Shown here piece after piece: positions 1 to 9,500 of a stretch of 39,481 nucleotides of DNA (the first letter of the stretch is position 1; each line of letters opens with the position of its first letter). Location: assembly GCA_934130405.1 (NCBI GenBank), contig CAKOXX010000013.1, positions 1 to 39,481 on the forward strand, in the 5' to 3' direction. Below the pieces are notes generated by a model, which did no database searches, was not told the origin of the DNA, and saw nothing but the letters and a program-made list of their open reading frames with translations. Source of the stretch: an uncultured Bacilli bacterium. Its GTDB lineage: Bacteria; Bacillota_I; Bacilli_A; RF39; UBA660. A program made the translations under genes and the position numbers.

Positions 1-50
1 TGTTCTTTATTTGGATACAATCTAAAAACGTAACCTCTTAATATTTTCAC
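1..50 (-). CDS. tnpB: TnpB (IS200/IS605 OrfB-type RNA-guided nuclease), N-terminus only
   Basis: Only the first 16 codons are inside the window. Read on the minus strand from a GTG at 48-50 they give MKILRGYVFRLYPNKE. The complete TnpB at 27993-29132 starts MKVLKGYVFRLYPNVE, so the two match at 13 of 16 residues. A strong ribosome binding site (AGAGGTG, minus strand, 57-63) lies six bases before the GTG. The DNA upstream also matches the upstream DNA of the complete copy, with a shared left-end promoter. I therefore read this as a second, diverged copy of the same element running off the left edge. Whether the rest of the gene is intact cannot be seen. Confidence 0.75.
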   Translation of the reverse strand, partial: MKILRGYVFRLYPNKE

Positions 51-83
51 ATTTAACACCTCTTTTCTTAAGTGATGTTCCCT

Positions 84-111
84 ATTATAACATAGAAAAA
101 ATGTTCGTCAA
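84..111 (-). promoter_or_regulatory. Left-end promoter of the TnpB element
   Basis: Minus strand: -35 TTGACG (106-111), 16-base spacer, -10 TATAAT (84-89), pointing at the partial tnpB. The motif around the -35 (TTGACGAACATTT) recurs almost unchanged in the miniature element (15251-15256) and in degenerate form at the complete element (29182-29187). It is therefore part of the conserved left end of this element family. Confidence 0.65.
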
Positions 112-234
112 TGCATTTTTGAATTTTTTCACTGGTATATTTTGACAAATAGATAAATGAAAATAGTAATAGCATTTGCTTGCTTTTTGCCTAGCTTTTT
201 TGTATTATATATAAGAAAGAAATTTCTAAAACAT

Positions 235-263
235 TTGCAATATACTACATTTTTTGGTAAAAT
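235..263 (+). promoter_or_regulatory. rpsT promoter
   Basis: -35 TTGCAA (235-240), 17-base spacer, -10 TAAAAT (258-263). The predicted transcript start near 270 leaves a leader of about 26 bases carrying only the ribosome binding site. Confidence 0.6.
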
Positions 264-295
264 GTAAATGTTTAAACAAGAAGCGAGGTGAGATT

Positions 296-571
296 ATGCC
301 AAATATTAAAAGTGCTAAGAAGAGAGTTCGTAGTAACGAAAGAAAAAGTGATGTAAATACTCTTGTAACTTCAAGTATGCGTACAGCAGTTAAAAACTGT
401 GAAAAAGCTATTGTTGCAGGTAAAAGTGAAGAAGCTAAAAAGTCTTTAAATATTGCTATTCAAAGAGTTGATAAAGCTTGCACTCACGGTTCAGTTCATA
501 AAAACAAAGCTGCTCGTTTAAAATCAAGATTAACTAAAGCAGTAAATAAAATGGAAGAAAAAGAAGCATAA
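296..571 (+). CDS. rpsT: 30S ribosomal protein S20
   Basis: S20 is a primary binding protein of 16S rRNA in the small subunit. From the ATG at 296 the protein is 91 residues, MPNIKSAKKRVRSNERK..., with the family's lysine/arginine-rich helical composition and the typical MPNIKSAKKR start. The frame is open back to a TTG at 254, but GAGGTG at 285-290 sits six bases before the ATG, and the predicted transcript begins at about 270, so the longer form is rejected. It is a single-gene unit on the plus strand, convergent with rmlD. The two stop codons are nine bases apart and share one terminator hairpin. Confidence 0.95.
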   Translation: MPNIKSAKKRVRSNERKSDVNTLVTSSMRTAVKNCEKAIVAGKSEEAKKSLNIAIQRVDKACTHGSVHKNKAARLKSRLTKAVNKMEEKEA

Positions 572-594
572 TTATTATTGTTATGCCTCTTTTT
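558..594. terminator. Bidirectional terminator between rpsT and rmlD
   Basis: Arms 558-569 and 583-594 flank a 13-base loop, with an A-run on one side and a T-run on the other, so it can act in both directions. As RNA from the minus strand all 12 pairs form, one as G-U. On the plus strand that pair becomes an A-C mismatch. The hairpin contains the last codons of rpsT and the stop codon of rmlD. Confidence 0.75.
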
Positions 595-1441
595 TTAATT
601 CGATTAAATATCTTTCTAGTGCATCTTCAACTGATGGTAATTTACTAAAACCATTAGCTAATAACTTCTCTTTTGATAAAGAGGAGTTTTTTGGTCTTGG
701 TGCTTGTTTTTTATTAATTATTTTTTGGTATTCTTCAGTTGTAACATCTGTTACTTTAGTACTGGTATCCTTTAATATTAATCTTGCAAAATCAGCCCAG
801 CTGTAAAGTCCTTCATTAGTTGCTTGATAAGTTCCATACTTAGAAGTTTCACTCATTGCAAATAACAGTTTTGCTAAGTCATAAGTATAAGTTGGACTAC
901 CAATTTGGTCACTAACAACTGTTAATTCTTTGTGAGTTTTGGCAAGCTTTAACATAGTTTTAACAAAGTTATTACCATTAATTCCAAAAACCCAAGAAAT
1001 TCTTACAATGAAATGTTTTTGATAGGTTTGAACTAATTGCTCACCTTCCAATTTAGTCTTTCCATAAATAGATTTTGGATTAGTTTTATCTTCTACTTCA
1101 TAAACTTCGTTTTTTTCTCCATCGAAAACATAATCAGTACTGATATAAATAATTTTAGCATCTATTTCTTTAGCTGCTAAGACCATATTTTCTGTACCAG
1201 TGACATTTACTTTATAACATAAATCTTTATCTATTTCTGCTTGGTCTACTTTAGTATAAGCAGCGCAATGAATAATAACATTGGGTTTAAATTCTTTGGT
1301 CTTTTTAAGAACAGTTTCTCTATCAGTAATATCAAATTCGCTACTTTTAGGAGCATAGATATCTTTGATACCATTTTCTTTTAGAATTCTTACAACATCA
1401 TACCCTAACTGACCAGTTATTCCTGTTACTAAATAACGCAT
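581..1441 (-). CDS. rmlD: dTDP-4-dehydrorhamnose reductase
   Basis: RmlD catalyses the last step of dTDP-L-rhamnose synthesis, the NAD(P)H-dependent reduction of dTDP-4-keto-L-rhamnose in the cytoplasm. The 286-residue protein has the Rossmann motif GITGQLG at residues 7-13, a YVFDG segment, and the short-chain dehydrogenase catalytic YxxxK in SIYGKTKLEGEQ. The C-terminal substrate-binding part includes QAPRPKNSSL, as in the family. The length is normal. It is the last gene of the polysaccharide operon, its start overlaps the rmlC stop by one base, and it ends in the hairpin shared with rpsT. Confidence 0.93.
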   Translation of the reverse strand: MRYLVTGITGQLGYDVVRILKENGIKDIYAPKSSEFDITDRETVLKKTKEFKPNVIIHCAAYTKVDQAEIDKDLCYKVNVTGTENMVLAAKEIDAKIIYISTDYVFDGEKNEVYEVEDKTNPKSIYGKTKLEGEQLVQTYQKHFIVRISWVFGINGNNFVKTMLKLAKTHKELTVVSDQIGSPTYTYDLAKLLFAMSETSKYGTYQATNEGLYSWADFARLILKDTSTKVTDVTTEEYQKIINKKQAPRPKNSSLSKEKLLANGFSKLPSVEDALERYLIELKKEA

Positions 1442-2001
1442 TAAAAGTCTACCTCTGTTTCTGCTAATGGTTTTCTTACCTTATCTTTTTCTGATAAAAC
1501 TGGTTCGGTTATTCCATATTTTTCAAATTGCCAGTCGACATTAATTTCTTTATCACTCCAAAGGAAACCTCCTTCAGTGGTTGGACTGTAAGGATAATCT
1601 ACCAAGTATTGGAATAAAGTATTATCTTCAAGGGTTAAAAAACCGTGAGCAAATCCTTTAGGGATTAGTAACTGACGATGATTATTAGCAGTTAATTCAG
1701 CACTTATCCATTCTTTGTAACTTGGTGAATCTTTTCGAAGATCAACAGCTACGTCTAAGACTGCTCCTTGCAAGCATTCAACTAGTTTAGCTTGAGCGGT
1801 ATCACCTTTTTGATAATGTAAACCACGTAGTGTTCCTTTTTTACTAAATGATCTATTTCCTTGAACTACTTTTGGTAAAACACTTCTAGCTTTATCCATT
1901 TTTTCATCACTATAAAATTCCATAAAATAGCCACGTTCGTCATTAAAAACAGCTGGCTCTATGATATAACAATCTTTTAATTTAGTCTCTATTATCTTCA
2001 T
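1441..2001 (-). CDS. rmlC: dTDP-4-dehydrorhamnose 3,5-epimerase
   Basis: RmlC converts dTDP-4-keto-6-deoxyglucose to dTDP-4-keto-L-rhamnose, feeding RmlD. The cupin protein shows the family landmarks GTLRGLHYQ (catalytic histidine), AKLVECLQGAVLDVAVDLR and IPKGFAHGFLTL, at the usual length of about 186 residues. An ATG two codons upstream (2007) directly abuts GGAGG, so the ATG at 2001, six bases after GGAGG, is the better start. The gene overlaps the 3' end of rmlA by 20 bases and touches rmlD by one, which implies translational coupling. Confidence 0.94.
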   Translation of the reverse strand: MKIIETKLKDCYIIEPAVFNDERGYFMEFYSDEKMDKARSVLPKVVQGNRSFSKKGTLRGLHYQKGDTAQAKLVECLQGAVLDVAVDLRKDSPSYKEWISAELTANNHRQLLIPKGFAHGFLTLEDNTLFQYLVDYPYSPTTEGGFLWSDKEINVDWQFEKYGITEPVLSEKDKVRKPLAETEVDF

Positions 2002-2878
2002 TTTCATCCTCCATATAAATACTCATTAAGTGTTCACCATAGGTGTTTTTTTTCATTAATAGTGCTTGTTCTTTTAATTTTTCTTTTGTTAACCATCCGT
2101 TTTTATAACCTATTTCTTCTGGACAACAGATGGTTATATTTTGATGTTCTTGAATGGTTCCGACAAAGTTGGTTGCTGTTAATAAGCTTTTAAAAGTTCC
2201 GGTATCAAACCAACCGTATCCTTCTTTTAAAGAGATTACTTCTAGTAAATCATTCTCAAGATATAAACGGTTAAGGTCTGTGATTTCTAGTTCTCCTCTT
2301 TTGGATGGTGTTAGTGTTTTTGCTTCTTTACTAACGCCTTTTGGGTAAAAGTATAGTCCGGTTACGGCGTAGTTACTCTTTGGTTTGGTTGGTTTTTCTT
2401 CGATACTGATGGCTTTTCCTTCATTATCAAACTCTACTACTCCAAATCTTTCTGGGTCATGAACATGATAACCAAAAACGGTTGCTTTCCCTTCTTTGGC
2501 TTTTGCAACTGCTTTAGCTAGTTCAGCTTTTAACCCTGCTCCATAGAAGATATTGTCACCTAGTACCATAGCGCAATCATCATCCTTAATAAACTCTTCA
2601 CCAAGTATAAAAGCTTCGGCTAGACCGTTTGGTGCTGGTTGAACTTTATAACTAAAGCTAACACCAAATTTTTCCCCTGTTCCAAGTAGTTTTTCAAATC
2701 TTGGTAGGTCTTGTTCGGTGGAAATTATTAATATCTCTTTAATTCCTGCTTGCATTAAGACTGATAGTGGATAATAAATCATTGGTTTATCATAGATGGG
2801 CATTAATTGTTTACTGGTTACTTCGGTTAGTGGGTATAGTCTTGTTCCACTTCCGCCAGCTAAAATTATTCCTTTCAT
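1982..2878 (-). CDS. rmlA: Glucose-1-phosphate thymidylyltransferase
   Basis: RmlA makes dTDP-glucose from dTTP and glucose-1-phosphate, the entry step of dTDP-rhamnose synthesis. The protein starts MKGIILAGGSGTRLYPLT, the nucleotidyltransferase signature, followed by QLMPIYDKPMIYYPLS, VLGDNIFYG and EEKPTKPKSNYAVTGLYFY. At 298 residues it has the usual length. Its ATG overlaps the TGA of the upstream glycosyltransferase by four bases. The next enzyme of the pathway, RmlB (dTDP-glucose 4,6-dehydratase), is not in this cluster: rmlC follows rmlA directly. Confidence 0.95.
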   Translation of the reverse strand: MKGIILAGGSGTRLYPLTEVTSKQLMPIYDKPMIYYPLSVLMQAGIKEILIISTEQDLPRFEKLLGTGEKFGVSFSYKVQPAPNGLAEAFILGEEFIKDDDCAMVLGDNIFYGAGLKAELAKAVAKAKEGKATVFGYHVHDPERFGVVEFDNEGKAISIEEKPTKPKSNYAVTGLYFYPKGVSKEAKTLTPSKRGELEITDLNRLYLENDLLEVISLKEGYGWFDTGTFKSLLTATNFVGTIQEHQNITICCPEEIGYKNGWLTKEKLKEQALLMKKNTYGEHLMSIYMEDENEDNRD

Positions 2879-3744
2879 TTTTTAAATCCTCCTTTTAAAA
2901 ATACTCTGATATAGATAGTAATTAATGTTAGATTACTAGTGAATTTTAGTTTTCTAATTTCTTTTTCTGTAGCATAGTGGTATTTTTTTTGAAAATAACG
3001 CTGACTAGTTTTTAATATCTTAAATTTATTAATTGTTCCAACGTTATGGTCTATGCTTACTGAGTGGTCGTGAATTATCAAAGCTTCATTGCAAATAACT
3101 AAAGTATAACTACTATTTCTTAATTTTTCTCCCAGTATGTTTTCTTCGTAATATAAGAAGACATTTTCATCAAAATAATTAACCCTTTTTAAAGCTTCAC
3201 TTTTTATCATAAAGAAACAACCGGAGACGGCTTCTACATATGAGTATTTGCCTTTATAATGGTCTTCATCATAAAACATATACTTTTTTTGGAATTTCTT
3301 GCCGATTCCTGGCAAGTTGATTAATATTTCTTCTTTGGCTGATGGTATTTTCCAACCTCTACTGATAGTATTTTCTTGGAAAACAACTGGTGAAGCTACA
3401 GCGACACGGCGCATTTTAAGAGCGGTTTGCAGTATTTCGATTGTCTCTTCACTAGAAATAATTATGTCCGTATTAGAAAAAATTATGTCACACTTCGAAA
3501 AAAGCTCGATGGCTCTTTTGGCACCAATATTCATTCCGGCGGAAAAACCTTTATTTTCTTCTGCTTGAAGGACTTCTATACGGTCATTTTCTAGTTTTTT
3601 TAATTCTTGATAAGAATCATCAGTAGAGGCATTATCAACAATTAGTATTTTACTGATTGATTGATAGTCTTTGACATTTGCTACTAATTTTTCTGCTAAG
3701 GCTTTAGTATTATAGTTGATTATAACGAAAACTAAATCTCTCAA
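2875..3744 (-). CDS. Glycosyltransferase family 2, rhamnosyltransferase-like
   Basis: A 289-residue GT-A fold glycosyltransferase with FVIINYNT at the N-terminus, ILIVDNASTDDS, NKGFSAGMNIGAKRA and the donor/metal-binding segment IIFSNTDI, as in WbbL-like rhamnosyltransferases. A C-terminal hydrophobic stretch (LTLITIYIRVFLKGG) may sit on the membrane. Translation begins at a TTG (3742-3744) placed seven bases after AAAGGAG. This TTG overlaps the TGA stop of the upstream membrane protein by four bases. Because dTDP-rhamnose genes follow immediately, it probably adds rhamnose to a wall or capsular polymer. The acceptor and linkage are unknown. Confidence 0.85.
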   Translation of the reverse strand: MRDLVFVIINYNTKALAEKLVANVKDYQSISKILIVDNASTDDSYQELKKLENDRIEVLQAEENKGFSAGMNIGAKRAIELFSKCDIIFSNTDIIISSEETIEILQTALKMRRVAVASPVVFQENTISRGWKIPSAKEEILINLPGIGKKFQKKYMFYDEDHYKGKYSYVEAVSGCFFMIKSEALKRVNYFDENVFLYYEENILGEKLRNSSYTLVICNEALIIHDHSVSIDHNVGTINKFKILKTSQRYFQKKYHYATEKEIRKLKFTSNLTLITIYIRVFLKGGFKK

Positions 3745-5009
3745 ATTAATTCTCCTTTCTTATCTTGAGCCGTTAGTATTAATACTACTAGGATACTAAC
3801 AGCTGGTGCCATAATGATATGTCCTGTAAAGAAGCTTAGTAAAATAGTCAAAAGAAAGGAAATTTGATAGGTTATCTTTTTATCGAAGTCTTTTGCTTTT
3901 TTGTATCTTTTAAGGGCTTCTCTTATGAAGTAAAGATAGATTATTAAATAAATGATACTGCCGATAATACCATGTCTTAAGAAGATATCGACGTAGTCCA
4001 TTTCGACGGTTTTAAGACTTAATTTATCGGTACCGTATCCTTCTATATAGCCGATTCCTCCCAGTTTTTCTAGAAGTGGTGCGTTATTATAGTAACTGAC
4101 ACTATTCTTCATAAATTTAAGTCTAGAACTGAAGATGAAGTGGTCGATTAACTCTTCACTTTTGAAGATATCAGTGATGTTATCTACTTCTAAGAAATCA
4201 AGATGAATTTTGATGTTTTTATAGAATGTTGTTTTCGGTATTATTAAAAGAAGAGCAACAATAGTTATTAATGAGGTGAAACTTACACCTAGGACTTTTT
4301 TATAGTTTTTCATTCTCACCATTTTATATAGAAATATCAATAAGTAAATGCTTAAGATGATGATGAATGCTAAGAGTGGTGTTTTAGTTCCCATACTTAA
4401 TAAGACATAGACAAGTATTGTAACACCAAGCATTGTTTTGATAAAGTTGCTATCTTTATATAAGTTAAGAAAGAAAAATGGCATTAAGATAGAAATTATT
4501 CCCCCTACTTCATTGGCACTACTGAAAAAACCTAAGCTACCTTTTTTGGTAATTTCGTAAGTATCAAAACCGATTCCTAAGAGTGATGGAATAAAAATTC
4601 CTAATAAATAAGTAACTATGATATAAGTAAAGTATTTCTTCGGAATAATATCTAGTTTTTCTTCGAGCATTGCCGAAAATGTTATTAATAGAAAGGGAAA
4701 GTAGAAGGTCTTGATGGTATTTTTTGCTTCGTAGATAATCGCTCCTTTTCCTTTATCTAGTAGTACTATGCCAAAGAAAAGTGCAATATAAATTATGAGA
4801 GAAAGACTAAAACCTTTATATAGTTTCTTTTTTTCTCCTTTATAGATAAAGAATAAATACCATAAAGAAAAGATAAGAAACAAGACTCTTACGATAATTC
4901 CCATTGTTAAATCTATTTTTAAGCTATGAAGAGCTAAAGCTGTCAACATATCAAGAAAAGGACTGCTTAGTAAAAAGGCTTTTACAATTAATTCTATTTT
5001 TTCTTTCAT
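3741..5009 (-). CDS. O-antigen ligase/polymerase family membrane protein (Wzy/WaaL-like)
   Basis: A polytopic protein of about 422 residues with roughly ten to twelve hydrophobic segments and a large extracytoplasmic loop (about residues 270-345). The loop ends in a segment with TVEMDYVDIFLRHGIIG, which resembles the conserved H-containing region of O-antigen ligase/polymerase proteins. In this position it would polymerise or ligate the rhamnose-containing glycan at the outer face of the membrane. The frame extends to a GTG at 5018, but the ATG at 5009 has the better spacing from AAGAAG. The family is weakly conserved, so polymerase versus ligase cannot be decided. Confidence 0.72.
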   Translation of the reverse strand: MKEKIELIVKAFLLSSPFLDMLTALALHSLKIDLTMGIIVRVLFLIFSLWYLFFIYKGEKKKLYKGFSLSLIIYIALFFGIVLLDKGKGAIIYEAKNTIKTFYFPFLLITFSAMLEEKLDIIPKKYFTYIIVTYLLGIFIPSLLGIGFDTYEITKKGSLGFFSSANEVGGIISILMPFFFLNLYKDSNFIKTMLGVTILVYVLLSMGTKTPLLAFIIILSIYLLIFLYKMVRMKNYKKVLGVSFTSLITIVALLLIIPKTTFYKNIKIHLDFLEVDNITDIFKSEELIDHFIFSSRLKFMKNSVSYYNNAPLLEKLGGIGYIEGYGTDKLSLKTVEMDYVDIFLRHGIIGSIIYLIIYLYFIREALKRYKKAKDFDKKITYQISFLLTILLSFFTGHIIMAPAVSILVVLILTAQDKKGELI

Positions 5010-5028
5010 AAGCATCACTTCTTTTTAA

Positions 5029-5565
5029 TTAGTGGTTAGGTTTACTACTAAGTGCTTTTACTTTCTCTTTATTTAAAGTGAATTGTTTAGCAAGATTTTT
5101 ATTTTTATATGATTTATCTTTTGTTACATCTTGTAAAAACCAGGTTGGAGCGAGAAAATTATTTGCTTCTTCTTCACTTTTAAACTCTACTTCTACTGTT
5201 GCTAGTCCTTCTAATACATTATGATAAATATCTAGTTCTGCTGTTAAATCGTCTGTTAAAGGAATTAGATGTCTATCTTTTTCAATAAGATTAGTTGCTG
5301 GTGCTAGATTTTCTGCTAATCTTTTAAATTCCTTTTCTGGAATTTCCACTTCTATTTCAGTTCTCTTTAGAGCGGTTTCTCCATTCTTTTTAACGGTGAA
5401 ATAGTAATTACTACTATTATTTGTTTCAACACTTCTTATTCGAACTTCCATAGTATCATCACTATAGATATAGCCTTGTGTTATTTTTTTAGTTGTGACA
5501 TTTTCTAAGGTTGGTAATGTATCTTTATCTACTAAAAATTTTCTTTCTATTTCTACATTTTCCAT
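5029..5565 (-). CDS. CYTH domain protein (triphosphate tunnel metalloenzyme)
   Basis: The 178-residue protein starts MENVEIERKFLV, carrying the CYTH signature ExExK at residues 5-9. It then shows alternating charged strand motifs (GYIYSDDTMEVRIRS, YYFTVKKNG, RTEIEVEI, AELDIYHN, ATVEVEFKSEEEA) expected of the eight-stranded tunnel that binds triphosphate and metal. Family members are adenylate cyclases, thiamine triphosphatases or inorganic triphosphatases. The bacterial short form most often acts as a triphosphatase, but nothing here fixes the substrate. AGGAGG stands seven bases before the ATG. It lies in one run with nfo and the polysaccharide genes. Confidence 0.85.
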   Translation of the reverse strand: MENVEIERKFLVDKDTLPTLENVTTKKITQGYIYSDDTMEVRIRSVETNNSSNYYFTVKKNGETALKRTEIEVEIPEKEFKRLAENLAPATNLIEKDRHLIPLTDDLTAELDIYHNVLEGLATVEVEFKSEEEANNFLAPTWFLQDVTKDKSYKNKNLAKQFTLNKEKVKALSSKPNH

Positions 5566-5579
5566 TTTGCATCCTCCTG

Positions 5580-6461
5580 TTAATTACTTCTAATTTCTTC
5601 TAATAAGTTTTCATTAAATTTCTTATTTCTAATCATTTCTATTTCATATTTATATGGTGGATAAATCTTATCGACATATGGTGTTTCTAAGATTTTAGGA
5701 ATGTTATCCAAACGATTATTATAAATAACTTTCATTAAGGCGTCAAAACCGATATGTCCTAGACCAATATTTTCGTGTCTATCTTTATGAGCTGACCTTT
5801 CATTTTTGCTATCATTGATATGAAGACATTTTAATTTGCCTAAACCGATTACTTCATCAAAATTATCTAAAACTTTATCAAAATTGTTAAGATCATAACC
5901 AGCATCATTTATATGACAAGTATCTAAACAAACACCAATTTTTTCTTTCTGGTTTACTTTTTCAATGATACTAGCTATTTCTTCGAAAGTTCTTCCTACT
6001 TCTGTTCCTTTGCCAGCCATTGTTTCTAATAAGATTACTATTTTTTTATCAGTTGCTAAAACTTCATTTAAAGAACTAGCAATATTTTCTATTCCTTTAT
6101 CAGGTCCACAACCAACATGGCTTCCAGGATGAAGAACTAAATAAGTAAAGCCGAGTGTCTCTACTCTTTTTATTTCTTCTTGCAAAAAACTAGTAGCAAA
6201 GCTTCTTTTTTCTTCATCATCTGTAGCTAGATTAATGATATAAGGAGCATGAACAATAACATTTTCTTTTTGAATATTGTTTTCTGCCATTAATTTATCT
6301 GCTTCTTGTACATTTGCTAAATCGATGGGAAGTCTTTTGGTGTTTTGCGGTGCTCCTGTATAAAACATAAAGGTATTTGCTCCATAACTCAAGGCTTCCT
6401 TGACACTTCCTACTAACCCACTATCCTTTTTATATCCTACATGACTACCTATTATTAACAT
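5580..6461 (-). CDS. nfo: Endonuclease IV (AP endonuclease)
   Basis: Nfo cuts DNA 5' of abasic sites in base-excision repair using three metal ions. The 293-residue protein starts LMLIIGSHVGYK and keeps the metal-ligand motifs VIVHAPYIINLA, LVLHPGSHVG, ILLETMAGKG, GVCLDTCHINDAGYD, LKCLHINDSKN, HENIGLGHIG and ILETPY. Two in-frame ATGs exist. The one at 6467 is a single base after AGGAGG, while the one at 6461 is seven bases after it, so 6461 is chosen. It is the first gene of the seven-gene minus-strand run that ends with rmlD. Confidence 0.95.
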   Translation of the reverse strand: MLIIGSHVGYKKDSGLVGSVKEALSYGANTFMFYTGAPQNTKRLPIDLANVQEADKLMAENNIQKENVIVHAPYIINLATDDEEKRSFATSFLQEEIKRVETLGFTYLVLHPGSHVGCGPDKGIENIASSLNEVLATDKKIVILLETMAGKGTEVGRTFEEIASIIEKVNQKEKIGVCLDTCHINDAGYDLNNFDKVLDNFDEVIGLGKLKCLHINDSKNERSAHKDRHENIGLGHIGFDALMKVIYNNRLDNIPKILETPYVDKIYPPYKYEIEMIRNKKFNENLLEEIRSN

Positions 6462-6491
6462 AAGCATACCTCCTACTTAAGGATAGCAAAA

Positions 6492-6520
6492 ATAAAAAAA
6501 AAAGTCTACTTTTGTAGACT
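6492..6520 (-). terminator. Terminator of the pyruvate:ferredoxin oxidoreductase gene
   Basis: On the minus strand a perfect 7-bp stem (AGTCTAC/GTAGACT, 503-509 with 514-520 after 6000) and a 4-base loop are followed by a run of ten T. It lies just after the nifJ stop and separates it from nfo. Confidence 0.85.
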
Positions 6521-6527
6521 AATTTCG

Positions 6528-9500
6528 TTAATTATCACTTTTACTTTCCATTTCTTTATAAGTGGTATATCTTTCTTTGGCATTAGCTAGATTTTCTTCT
6601 AGTAGTTGATTGGCATTACTATTCAAATTGGCAAGTGATTTATAGCGGTCTTCACCTAATAAAAATTCTTTATAGTTACTAAAGTCTGCTTTGGAATCCA
6701 TCTTAAATTCACCTGTTTCAGGATTATAATGGAAAATTGGAAAGTAACCTGTTTCGGTAGCATTTTTTTCTTCCATAATACTATTTTTCATTCCTCTTAA
6801 TATTCCTTGGGCAATACAAGGTGAATAAGCGATGATAAGACTTGGTCCATTATATTTTTCAGCTTCGTTTAATACTTTGATAGTTGTTTGAGGACTTGCT
6901 CCTAAAGAGATACAAGCGACATAAACGTTTTTGTAAGTTAAAGCGATTTTTGCTAAGTCTTTTTTAGCGGTTTTTTTACCGTTTGAAGCGAATTTGCAGA
7001 CAGCACCGACACGACTTGACTTGCTAGCTTGCCCTCCAGTATTAGAATATACTTCGGTATCTAAAACTAAAATGTTGATATTTTCACCACTAGCTAATAA
7101 GTGGTCAATACCGTTATAGCCGATATCATAGGCCCAACCATCTCCACCGACTGTCCAAAGAGAAATTGGAGTAATATATTTTTTTAGCGATTTCAATGGT
7201 TTTATCTTTGTGTGTGGAATAATTTCTAAAAGTTTAGTAGCGGTATCCATATTGATATCTTCAAGATAAGCTTCGTAGATTTCTTTTTCTTCCTCATCTA
7301 CTTTAGCAATATTTTCACGAATGATTTGTTTTAGTTGATTTTTCTTGACTTCATCGGCAATTTTGATACCCATTCCGAATTCGGCATTGTCTTCAAATAG
7401 TGAGTTTGCCCACGGAATGCTATAAGGTGTTGATGGTGAACTAGCTCCATAGATTGAAGAGCAACCAGTAGCATTAGCAATTACTAATCTATCACCGAAT
7501 AGTTGAGTGATTAATTTTAAGTATGGTGTTTCGCCACAACCAGCACAAGCACCACTAAACTCAAATTTTGGATGTTTGAATTGGGTTCCTTTAACGGTTG
7601 TTAATGGTAATGGGGTCTTCTCTGTTATATTGTTAAATAGATATTCATTAGCAGTTAGTTCTTCTTTAATAAGTTTTTTCTTAGCTATCATTTCTAGTGC
7701 TTTTATTTTTTTCTTACCTGGACAGATATTGGCACATAGACCACAACCGGTACAGTCTTTATAACTTACACCGACAGTGTAATAATAACCATTTCCTAAA
7801 CCAGTTTTTGTTAAGCGTTTTTGAATTTCTTCGGGAGCTTTTTCTTTCTCTTCTTCAGTTAGAAGGAATGGTCTAATAACCGCATGTGGACATACTAAGG
7901 AACATAGATTACAGTTGATACAGTTATCCTTATTATATAGAGGGACGGTCTCACTGATATCTCTTTTCTCTAATTTAGATAAACCAGCTTCCATGGTACC
8001 ATCTGGGCGATTAAGGAAAGCACTAACTGGTAGGTCATTTCCTTTTCTTTTATCTATTATCTTAAAGAAAGTATCTGCAATATCATCTACTTTGGCATAG
8101 CTTTCTCCACTTATCTCATCTACAAAAAGACATGAATTAGCTGCTTCTTCGAGTGCTTTAATGTTTTTCTCTGCTAAGTTATTACCTTTATTTTTAAATC
8201 TTTCGACTAGTTTTTCTTTCATCTTGTTGCTAGCGTAGTTGTAGTCGATGACATGTCCATATTTGAACATTAAGTTTTCCATAATAGCACTTATCTTATT
8301 ACCAAGTCCTAGATTACCACTAATTTTATTGGCATCTACTATATATAGTTTGATGTTATTACTTTTTAAGTAGTTAACCATTTCTTTACTGAAAAGGCTG
8401 TTTATTTCATCTTTAGTTTTGGTGGTGTTTAGAATGAAGGTACCATTTTTTTCGATGGAAGATAATACATCAAATTTTTTAAGATAAGCATCTTCGGTAC
8501 ATACAACTACTTTAGCTTTATCGACATAGTAAGTTGATCTTATCTCATTTTTACTAAATCTTAAATGACTTATAGTTACTCCTCCACTTTTTTTAGAGTC
8601 ATATTGGAAGTAACCTTGGACATAGGCATCAGTGGCATCTCCTGTGATTTTCATGAAGTCTTTGCAAGCTGATACCATTCCATCACTACCATAACCGAAG
8701 ACTTTAAAGGAAGTTTGATTAGGGATGATTAAGTTGAAGTTTTTATCGTAAGGAATGCTTAAGTTGGTGACATCGTCTTCAATTCCGATAGTGAAGTTGT
8801 GTCTTAAACTGCCCATATTATCATAGATAGCTTTTATCATACTTGGGGTAGTGTTTTTACTTGATAAACCATATCTACCACCAACGACACTTATCTTTTT
8901 ATTGACGTCTTTGATGATACTAGCAACATCTAAGTATAGTGGTTCGCCACTACTTCCTGGTTCTTTAGTACGGTCAAGAACGGCGATGTTTTCTACTGTT
9001 TTAGGAATACTTTTTAGGAAATATTTGCTAGAGAATGGACGATATAGGTGGACTTCGACGAAGCCAACCTTTTCTCCTTTTGCGACTAGATAGTCAACGG
9101 TTTCTTTGATTGTTTCAGAGACACTTCCCATTGCTATGATTACTTTGGTGGCATTAGCTGCTCCATAGTAGTTGAATGGGGCATAATTTTTACCAGTTAG
9201 TTTGTTGATTTCTTGCATATAGTCATTAACGATATCGGGCAAAGCGTCGTAATATTTATTTCTAACTTCGGTTGCTTGGAAGTAGATATCGTCATTTTCA
9301 CTAGTACCTCTTGTTACGGGGTGTGAAGGATGAAGTGACCTTTCCCGAAATTCTGCTAGTGCTTTTTTATCTACTAGTCTTTTTACTTTATCAGTATCAA
9401 TTACTTCGACTTTCTGTAATTCGTGACTGGTACGAAAGCCATCAAAGAAGTTTAAGAATGGTACTCTTCCTTTGATTGCTGCTAAATGACTAACAGCGGT

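Noticed and set aside
142..170. Second rpsT promoter (TTGACA at 142-147)
   Set aside because: The sequence 17 bases downstream is AGTAAT, a poor -10, and the promoter at 235-263 is better placed.
2154..2348. Plus-strand open frames across rmlA, nifJ, leuS, secDF and other genes
   Set aside because: They lie antisense to well-recognised genes, lack ribosome binding sites and resemble no family.
2875..2877. Recoding of TGA as Trp, as in Mycoplasma
   Set aside because: TGA ends this gene and others (3741-3743, 17110-17112) exactly where the next gene begins, and Trp is encoded by TGG throughout.
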